Assembly (NCBI GenBank): GCA_963717745.1
Contig: CAVQXJ010000031.1
Coordinates: 62,001 to 126,000, forward strand
DNA length: 64,000 bases
Source: JACCXG01 sp963717745
GTDB lineage: Bacteria > Acidobacteriota > Vicinamibacteria > Vicinamibacterales > 2-12-FULL-66-21
Reading direction: 5' to 3'
Made by a program: the position numbers and the translations under genes. The notes under the pieces are model-generated. The model searched no databases, was not told the DNA's origin, and saw only the letters and a list, made by a program, of their open reading frames with translations. This document shows positions 52,474-59,039 of this stretch, piece after piece; positions within the stretch are counted from its first letter, which is position 1, and every line of letters starts with the position of its first letter.

Positions 52474-53244
52474 TCAGAAGTTCTTGATGCGGATATTTCG
52501 ATACTCGATCTTCATCGGCGGTCCGACATGCACCTGCATGCCGATCTCGCCGTCCGCCGGGCGGTTCGGACCGTCTTCGTCGACCACGACGCACATCAGC
52601 TGGCCGTTGAGGAGGTGGGTGAGGACGTTGCCGCGGACCATGATGTGGACCGCGTTCCAGTCGTCGGTGGCGTGCTTCGCGAGCGCGGTGCCGTCGGCAA
52701 ACGTCGAGGTCAGGACCGGGACCCGGCCACCGACGATCCGGGTCATCTGGCCACGCAGGGCCAGGAAGAGCCGGCCTTTTTCTTCGTAGTTGTTGCCCAC
52801 GTATTGCTTCCGTCCGTCGATGTCGAACTGATAGCCCTTCATCGCGAACTTGTTCGCCGGAGTGACCGGGTCGGGCACCTGCGCGCTGCGGTAGTTGATA
52901 CCGCTGTTGCCGCCCGGCGTGATGCGGTAATCGAGCTTGAGATCGAAGTCCCGCGGACGGCCGCCGCGCCAGATGATGAAGGTGTTGCTCTTGATCACGG
53001 TCTCCGGCGTGATCTCGCCGACCAGGGTGCCGCTTTCGACCCGCCAGTAGGCGGGACTGCCGTCCCATCCCGAGAGCGTCTTGCCGTCGAAGATCGTCTG
53101 AAATCCCGGTTCGTCTTCAGTCGCCGGGGCCGGGCGGTCGCTTTGACGCGGCACGTAGGGAGCGGCCGGGGCCTGTTGGGCCGCGGCCGGCGTGGCGCCG
53201 CAGACCAGGAGTGCGGCACACAGGCAGGAGCAGAGCGTTCGCAT
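52474..53244 (-). CDS. Secreted DUF1080 (3-keto-disaccharide hydrolase-like) protein
   Basis: This protein of 256 residues has a signal peptide (about 1-22). The family motif FQTIFDGKTLSGWDG lies near residue 52. The lectin-like sandwich follows, with NTFIIWRGGRPRDFDLKLDY, NSGINYRS and GYQFDIDGRKQYVGNNYEEK, and it ends MKIEYRNIRIKNF. DUF1080 domains are exported and some act on 3-keto-sugars. Here activity is inferred from family only. Confidence 0.9.
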   Translation of the reverse strand: MRTLCSCLCAALLVCGATPAAAQQAPAAPYVPRQSDRPAPATEDEPGFQTIFDGKTLSGWDGSPAYWRVESGTLVGEITPETVIKSNTFIIWRGGRPRDFDLKLDYRITPGGNSGINYRSAQVPDPVTPANKFAMKGYQFDIDGRKQYVGNNYEEKGRLFLALRGQMTRIVGGRVPVLTSTFADGTALAKHATDDWNAVHIMVRGNVLTHLLNGQLMCVVVDEDGPNRPADGEIGMQVHVGPPMKIEYRNIRIKNF

Positions 53245-53354
53245 GCGTCGTCTCACGGTGTCGGAGTTATTTCGCGCTTGAGCGTACCCCCGATGTGCCC
53301 AAAAGAGCCAGTGGGAGGCTCGCCGAACGAGGCCGCCGCTGATACCCTCATCGA

Positions 53355-54518
53355 ATGACCGAACAATTGCCGCTGCGCGGCTTGAAAGTCCTCGACTTCA
53401 CCCGCGTGCTGGCTGGTCCTCTCTGCACGATGCTGCTCGGCGACATGGGCGCCGAGGTGATCAAGATCGAAGATCCGCGGCACGGCGACGACACCCGCGA
53501 CTGGGCGCCGTTCGTGGGGGGATGGAGCACCTACTTTCTGTCGGTCAACCGGAACAAGAAGAGCGTCGCGGTCGACCTCAAGTCCGCCGAGGGCCGGGCG
53601 CTGCTCGAGGATCTGATCCGCGCGGCCGATGTGCTGGTCGAGAACTTCCGGCCCGGGACGCTGGAGCGGCTCGGCTTCGGCGCCGATCGGGCACGGGCGC
53701 TCAACGAGCGGCTGATTTACTGCTCGATCTCGGGCTACGGCACCACCGGCCCCAGAAAAGACGAGGCCGGCTACGACATGGTGATCCAGGGGGAGTCCGG
53801 GCTGATGGACGTCACCGGCTTTCCCGAGACCGGACCGACCAAGGTCGGCGTCGCGATCACCGACTGCCTGGCGGCGCTCTACGCCGTGCAAGGCATCCTG
53901 CTCGCCCATATCCAGCGGATGACGACGGGCAAGGGGCAGTGCCTGGACATCGCGCTGCTCGACTCCGCGGTGTCGGTGCTCGGCCTGCCGGTCGGCATCG
54001 TCGCGGCCACCGGGCAGAGTCCCGGCCGGCTAGGGAACGCGCATCCGTCGCTGGCGCCGTACGAGCCCTATCTCGCGGCTGACGGGTACGTCGTGGTGGC
54101 GGTGGCGAACCCGCGGCTGTGGTCGCGCTTCTGCGCCGCGCTCGGCGCCGAGGCGCTCGAGCACGATCCGCGCTTCGCGAGCAACACCGATCGGCTCGCG
54201 AATCGCGCGGCGTTGAACGCCCGCATTCACGATCTCTTCAAAGACCAGACCGTCGACTCGCTGTTGGCGCGGCTTGGCGCGGCTGGCGTGCCCTGCGGCC
54301 GGGTGCGGACCATCGACCAGGTGCTTCGCGATCCTCAGCTGGCCGCCCGCCAGATGCTGATCGACATTCCGACCGGCGCCGGCGCCGTGAAGATGCCCGG
54401 CAATCCGATCAAGCTGTCGGCGGTGCCGGTGCTCGCGGATGCGCCGCCCCCCGCACTTGGACAACACACCGAAGACGTTCGCCGGTCGATCGAGCACACA
54501 CGGCGCCCCGACGCCTAG
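53355..54518 (+). CDS. CaiB/BaiF-type CoA transferase
   Basis: This 387-residue protein has the class III CoA transferase signature: LKVLDFTRVLAGPLCTMLLG at the start, DMGAEVIKIEDPRHGDDTRD, and NRNKKSVAVDLKSAEGRALL. The likely catalytic aspartate is Asp170 in VGVAITDCLAALYAVQG. It would move CoA between carboxylic acids. It is followed after three bases by a CitMHS-type carboxylate carrier, which suggests that the acid imported by the carrier is the one activated here. The exact acid is unknown. Confidence 0.92.
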   Translation: MTEQLPLRGLKVLDFTRVLAGPLCTMLLGDMGAEVIKIEDPRHGDDTRDWAPFVGGWSTYFLSVNRNKKSVAVDLKSAEGRALLEDLIRAADVLVENFRPGTLERLGFGADRARALNERLIYCSISGYGTTGPRKDEAGYDMVIQGESGLMDVTGFPETGPTKVGVAITDCLAALYAVQGILLAHIQRMTTGKGQCLDIALLDSAVSVLGLPVGIVAATGQSPGRLGNAHPSLAPYEPYLAADGYVVVAVANPRLWSRFCAALGAEALEHDPRFASNTDRLANRAALNARIHDLFKDQTVDSLLARLGAAGVPCGRVRTIDQVLRDPQLAARQMLIDIPTGAGAVKMPGNPIKLSAVPVLADAPPPALGQHTEDVRRSIEHTRRPDA

Positions 54519-54521
54519 CGC

Positions 54522-55838
54522 ATGCTGACCCTGCTTGGGATCGGGACCGTTGCCGCGCTGCTGCTCCTGATTCTGTTCCGTGTCACGTCGGTGCTGGTGG
54601 CGTTGACGCTGGTCCCGTTGGCGGCGGCGCTGGCCGGCGGCTTCGCCGGCAGCTTCGGTACCTTCGCCATGGACGGCATCCGGGGCGTGACCCCGGTCGC
54701 CGTCCTGCTCGCGTTCGCGGTGATCTACTTCGGCGTCATGAACGATGCGGGCTTGTTCGAGCCGGTGATTCGGGTGCTGGTCAGGCTGGTCGGCACCGAC
54801 CCCGTGCGGATCGCGCTCGGCACCGCGGCGGTCGCCTCGGTGGCGCATCTCGACGGCGCCGGCGCGAGCACGTTCATGGTGACCGTGCCGGCCATGCTGC
54901 CGCTCTACATCCGCGCCGGCATGAGCCCGCTGGCGCTCACCTGCATCACCGCGCTCGCGGCCGGCACCATGAACATGCTGCCCTGGGGCGGGCCCACCAC
55001 CCGCGCCGCGACCGCGCTGCAGGTCAGCGCGACCGGGCTGTTCGTCCCGGTCATACCCGCGATGATCGCCGGCATGGCGGGTGTCTTTTTGTTGGCGATC
55101 CGAATCGGACGGCTCGAACGCCAGCGCATTTCGCTTGGGCCCACCCGGTTCGCTGCGGAAGCCCTGGCGGACTCCGCCGAAGCGGCCGCGAGCGTCCATG
55201 GAACCGCGTCTCCGCGCTTCGGCCGCCTCTGGTACTTCAACGCGCTGCTGACCGCGCTGACCTTGACCGTGTTGTTCCTGGAGCTGGTGCCGCTGGCGCT
55301 CGTGTTCATGATCGCGTCGGCCATCGCGCTGGTGGTCAACTACCCGGACTCGCACGCGCAGCGCGAGCGGCTGACCAGCCACGGCGCCGCGGCGATGATG
55401 ATGGTGACGATCATCTTCGCGGCGGGCGTGTTCACCGGCGTGTTGACGAAGTCGGGGATGCTCGCGTCGATGACCAACGACCTGGCCTCGATCCTGCCAG
55501 CGGCCGCGCTGCGGCACTTCCCGCTCATCATGGCGGTCGTGTCGATGCCGCTCAGCCTGGTCTTCGATCCGGACTCGTTCTACTTCGGACTCCTGCCGGT
55601 CCTGGCGCACGCCGCCGACGCCGCGGGCGGCTCCGGCATCGAGGTCGCGCGCGGCGCCATCCTCGGACAGATGACCACCGGCTTCCCGGTGAGCCCGCTG
55701 ACGCCGGCCACCTTCCTGCTGGTCGGCCTCGCCAACGTCGACCTCGCCGACCATCAGCGCAAGACCATTCCTTACGCGTTCGCCGTCACCATGGTGATGA
55801 CGCTGGCGGCGCTGCTGACCGGGGCGCTGAGCTATTAG
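54522..55838 (+). CDS. CitMHS-family carboxylate transporter
   Basis: This 438-residue, very hydrophobic protein has twelve or so membrane helices. The family motif AHLDGAGASTFMVTVPAMLP lies near residue 108 and LTCITALAAGTMNMLPWGGP near 150, as in citrate-metal:proton symporters. It ends with ILGQMTTGFPVSPLTPATFL then LVGLANVDLADHQRKTIPYA. It likely takes up citrate or a similar di/tricarboxylate with a metal ion. It forms an operon with the CoA transferase. Confidence 0.9.
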   Translation: MLTLLGIGTVAALLLLILFRVTSVLVALTLVPLAAALAGGFAGSFGTFAMDGIRGVTPVAVLLAFAVIYFGVMNDAGLFEPVIRVLVRLVGTDPVRIALGTAAVASVAHLDGAGASTFMVTVPAMLPLYIRAGMSPLALTCITALAAGTMNMLPWGGPTTRAATALQVSATGLFVPVIPAMIAGMAGVFLLAIRIGRLERQRISLGPTRFAAEALADSAEAAASVHGTASPRFGRLWYFNALLTALTLTVLFLELVPLALVFMIASAIALVVNYPDSHAQRERLTSHGAAAMMMVTIIFAAGVFTGVLTKSGMLASMTNDLASILPAAALRHFPLIMAVVSMPLSLVFDPDSFYFGLLPVLAHAADAAGGSGIEVARGAILGQMTTGFPVSPLTPATFLLVGLANVDLADHQRKTIPYAFAVTMVMTLAALLTGALSY

Positions 55839-55920
55839 CGGCGACAGCCACCCGCCAAGATCCTTCCGATCATTCATCGCGTGCGATCGACGCCCTGAAT
55901 CCGCCACCAGATATTTTTCT

Positions 55921-55955
55921 TTCCGTTTCCTCCGTTAGCTCCGTTGCTCCGTTTT
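55921..55955. repeat. CTCCGTT word run
   Basis: TTCCGTTTCCTCCGTTAGCT then CCGTTGCTCCGTTTTT: four CTCCGTT-like words in one direction, ending in a T-run, within the gap between the convergent CitMHS and carbonic anhydrase genes. No matching inverted arm was seen. Confidence 0.5.
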
Positions 55956-56009
55956 TGAGATCCGGTACCTCCAAACATCTCCGCTGCCTCGAAAAGGAAA
56001 CGTTCTTCG

Positions 56010-56684
56010 TCAGAGGTCCCGCGCGTCGTCGGCGATCAGCTTGGCGGTGTGGACGAGCGCTCGATCGTAGACCCGCGTGAGCTCCTCGCTGCTGCTCGCC
56101 GTGCATCGCAGATCCCGCAGCACGCCATCGGCGACGTCGTAGATCCAGCCGTGGACGGTGACCGGCTGCTCGCGGCGCCACGCGTCCTGGACGATCGTCG
56201 TGTGGCTCACGTGGCGCACCTGGTCGACGACGTTCAGCTCGCACAGCCGGTCGATCCTGGCGTCATCGTCGGCGGCCGGTTCGAGCAGGGTCTCGTGGCG
56301 GTCGCGGACGTCCTGCACATGGCGCAGCCAGTTGTCGATCAGTCCCAGCGACGACCGGAAGTAGGCCGCGCGCACGCCGCCGCAGCCGTAGTGGCCGCAG
56401 ACGATGACGTGTTCGACCTTGAGCACGTCGATCGCGTACTGAAGCACCGACAGGCAGTTCAGATCGGTGTGGACCACCACATTGGCGACGTTGCGATGGA
56501 CGAACATCTCGCCGGGCATCAGGCCGACGATTTCGTTGGCCGGGACCCGGCTGTCCGAGCATCCGATCCAGAGGTAGCGCGGCGACTGCTGCGCCGCGAG
56601 CGACTGGAAGAACTCGGGATCGCGCTCGCGGAGGCGCCGGGCCCACCCACGGTTGTTGGCGAACAGATGAGGAAGATCGCGCAT
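56010..56684 (-). CDS. can: Beta-class carbonic anhydrase
   Basis: This 224-residue enzyme carries the full beta-carbonic anhydrase zinc site: Cys42 and Asp44 in WIGCSDSRVP, His98 and Cys101 in VCGHYGCGG. It interconverts CO2 and bicarbonate in the cytoplasm. The length and the segment RNVANVVVHTDLNCLSVLQY match the Can type. It starts 207 bases from the broken histidine kinase gene in the opposite direction, with an inverted repeat between. Confidence 0.95.
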   Translation of the reverse strand: MRDLPHLFANNRGWARRLRERDPEFFQSLAAQQSPRYLWIGCSDSRVPANEIVGLMPGEMFVHRNVANVVVHTDLNCLSVLQYAIDVLKVEHVIVCGHYGCGGVRAAYFRSSLGLIDNWLRHVQDVRDRHETLLEPAADDDARIDRLCELNVVDQVRHVSHTTIVQDAWRREQPVTVHGWIYDVADGVLRDLRCTASSSEELTRVYDRALVHTAKLIADDARDL

Positions 56685-56694
56685 GTCCTAGCTA

Positions 56695-56862
56695 GTGTCC
56701 CGAGTCCGAAGTTCGGCGCCAAAGTCGCGGGCGCGGCGCCCGGATCGCAAGGCGCGACGACCGAGCATTGTATCGGGAATATGCGAAGGTCGGCGAGACG
56801 CTCGCGAGAGCGCGGCTGCCCGCCGCCCGGGAGATTTGGTGGCGAACTTCGGATTCGGGACG
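56695..56862. repeat. Inverted repeat around GTCCCGAATCCGAAGTTCG
   Basis: GTGTCCCGAGTCCGAAGTTC (56695 onward) pairs with GGCGAACTTCGGATTCGGGA (56841 onward), and the arms extend through CGCCAAAG / TTTGGTGG. Inside lie further GC-rich dyads. It occupies the space between the divergent carbonic anhydrase and kinase genes, where the promoters should be. Confidence 0.75.
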
Positions 56863-56891
56863 CTGGTCCCCATCTTAGTTCGTCGGGCGGG

Positions 56892-58196
56892 ATGGTAAAG
56901 TGGAACCCACCCTTGGCCGCCGACCTCGACCCCGCTCTCATCGATGACCTCGCGGCTGTTGCGAACATCACGGCCGTCCCCAAGATGCTCGAAGTGCTGT
57001 GCCGGGCCACCGGCATGGGCTTCTCCGCCGTCGCCGGGTCACCGACGACCGGTGGATCGCCTGCGCCGTGCGCGACGGATCGGCTTCGGCCTGCAGCCGG
57101 GCGACGAGCTCGACGTCGAGACCACCATCTGCGACGAGATTCGCGAGCAGCGGACGAGCTGGTCGTCATCGATCACGTCGCGGAGGACGACGGCCTACTG
57201 CGAGCACCCGACGCCGGAGCAGTACGGCTTCGAGAGCTACATCTCGGTGCCGATCACGCTTCCCGACGGCCGTTTCTTCGGCACGCTGTGCGCCCTCGAT
57301 CCCAGGCCGGCGCGGGTCTGAACACCCCCGAGATCGATCGGCATGTTCACCCTGTTCGCCGACCTGGTCGGGCTTTCACCTGTCGGTGCAGGACCGGCTG
57401 GCGGCCAGCGAGGCTGGCGCTGCTCCGACGAGCGGCGGCGCGCCGAGCTGCGCGATCAGTTCATCGCGGTGCTCGGCCACGACCTGCGCAACCCGCTCGC
57501 CGCGATCCAGACCGGCGCCCGGCTGCTGGGAGCGATGTCGCTCGACGAGAAAGCGTCGCGGCGTGAGCGTCGAATCATCCAGAACAGCGCCTCGCGGATG
57601 GCCGGCCTGGTCGACAACGTCCTGGATTTCGCGCGCGGCAGTCTGGGCGGCGGGCTCGCCGCTCGACGCGCGGTGCCGACGAGCGATCTCGACCTGACGC
57701 TGGACCAGGTCATCGCGGAGCTGCGCACGGCGTGGCCTGCCCGCATCGTTCGAAGCGGAGATCGACCTGACCGTGCCGATTGTCTGCGACCGCGATCGGA
57801 TCGCGCAGCTGCTTCTCGAACCTGCTCGCCAACGCCCTGACCCATGGCGATCCGGCTTCGCCGGTCGTGGTCGAAGCCCATACCGGCGACCGCGAGTTCG
57901 TGCTCGCGGTGGCGAATGCCGGCGCACCGATTCCCGCGGACATGATCGAGCGGCTGTTCCAGCCGTTCTCCCGCGCCTCGGAGCAGCCCGGTCAGCAGGG
58001 GCTGGGCCTCGGCCTCTATATCGCCGCCGAGATCGCGCGCGCCCACGACGGCACGCTCGAGGTCGCCTCGTCCGAGCAGGAGACCCGCTTTACGTTCCGG
58101 ATGCCGCTGGAACTGAGCGAACTCCGGCCGGGAGGGCCGAAGCGCCGCCAGCGGTCAGAGCCGTTGATATTTCAAGGAGTAGCCAGCGCACGATAA
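56892..58196 (+). pseudogene. GAF-domain sensor histidine kinase, about eleven single-base indels
   Basis: Pieces of one kinase are spread over three frames. In order they are a start MVKWNPPLAADLDPALIDD, a GAF domain (VTDDRWIACAVRD; GFGLQPGDELDVETTICDEI; FESYISVPITLPDGRFFGTL), the dimer/phospho-acceptor helix with H-box AVLGHDLRNPLAAIQTGARL, and the ATPase domain (NLLANALTHGD; QQGLGLGLYIAAEIARAH). Joining them needs about four deletions and seven insertions of one base, near 57035, 57076, 57153, 57192, 57318, 57336, 57371, 57416, 57425, 57748 and 57814. Between them the protein reads cleanly. The last 25 or so residues and the stop come from hairpin element C. Confidence 0.85.
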
Positions 58197-58306
58197 GCAG
58201 ACTGACGGTCGAAGCACCCCCGGCCAGTCATAACGTCGTTGTCGTCGTTGTCGTCGTGTCGTCGTGTCGTCGTCGGGCCGAAGGCCCCCGCCGGAGGCGC
58301 CGTGAT
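58138..58306. repeat. Family-1 hairpin element, copy C (left arm missing)
   Basis: It contains CGCCAGCGGTCAGAGCCG continuing to TTGATATTTCA (core 58158-58174), then a GTCGTTGTC/GTCGTGTC run (58227-58275) and the right end GGAGGCGCCGTGAT. The left arm of CGACGACA words found in copies A and D is absent. Its left part overlaps the end of the kinase frame. Confidence 0.8.
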
Positions 58307-58372
58307 CCCGATCGCAGCGTGACAGCCGCTGTAGCCGCACGTGCCATTTGACCGTCTCAATTTGCCCCCGCC

Positions 58373-58441
58373 CGCGAACCCGCGAACCCGCGAACCCGCG
58401 AACCCGCGAACCCGCGAACCCGCGAACCCCCGAACCCGCGA
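58373..58441. repeat. CGCGAACC tandem array
   Basis: Seven exact 8-base CGCGAACC units (58373-58428) are followed by one altered unit and a partial one, ending five bases past the lipoprotein stop (minus strand). The word also occurs at 27980, 46465 and 52430. Confidence 0.9.
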
Positions 58442-58445
58442 GTTC

Positions 58446-59018
58446 TTACGGCGATACCAGCACATCGATCGACTTCGAGAACGAGACGCCGTCGGTATCC
58501 TTGAAAGTCAGCTGCACGGTGATCAGGGCCTCGCGGCGCAGGCTCGGGACGTCGTACCACACGTCGAACGTCAGCGTGTTGGTGCTGTTCACCGTCGCGA
58601 AGCGGTTCGAGCTGGTATTGCTCACCACGTAGTCCGAGTGCTCGGTGTCTCCGCCGGTCGGTGGGGTGACGATCCCGCCGGAGGCTTGTTTGACCGTGAC
58701 GGTCGCTGAAGTGAGGTCGACCGGGAACGTCAGGTAGTCGTCATCATCCGCTTTGTCGTTGAGGGTCACCGATGCCGTGAAGGAGGTCTTCCAGTCATAG
58801 GCCAGGATGTCGTCCGGCTGATTGTTGCCGCGGACGAGGCGGTAGGTGCGGCCATCGGTGGATTGATGGCCGGTGGCCGGGCTGGGTGTGATGGTCGCCG
58901 CCAGGAAATCGTCCACAGTTGGTGTGTCGTCCGGATCGGTGGGCGACTGGCAGGCGCCCGCGCCGGCCGCGAGCGAGACGAACAGGAGAAGAGAACGGAG
59001 TCGCAGACCTCGACGCAT
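58446..59018 (-). CDS. Lipoprotein of unknown function
   Basis: This protein of 190 residues has the lipobox AGAC near residue 23 (LLFVSLAAGAGACQSPTDPD) and so is a lipoprotein. The body is beta-rich, threonine- and aspartate-rich, resembling an immunoglobulin-like domain: DDYLTFPVDLTSATVTVKQA, NTLTFDVWYDVPSL. No named domain is recognised. It starts 21 bases after the BamA-like gene in the same direction, so it may belong to that operon. Confidence 0.8.
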   Translation of the reverse strand: MRRGLRLRSLLLFVSLAAGAGACQSPTDPDDTPTVDDFLAATITPSPATGHQSTDGRTYRLVRGNNQPDDILAYDWKTSFTASVTLNDKADDDDYLTFPVDLTSATVTVKQASGGIVTPPTGGDTEHSDYVVSNTSSNRFATVNSTNTLTFDVWYDVPSLRREALITVQLTFKDTDGVSFSKSIDVLVSP

Positions 59019-59039
59019 GGGTGCTCCAGATGAAGTGGG

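Noticed and set aside
54030..55907. 625-residue open frame opposite the CoA transferase and CitMHS genes
   Set aside because: Its composition (Arg/Gln/His/Gly) is that of an antisense shadow, and it spans two unrelated genes.
58373..58441. Tandem 8-base array considered as a CRISPR array
   Set aside because: The units are contiguous without spacers and no cas gene is present.
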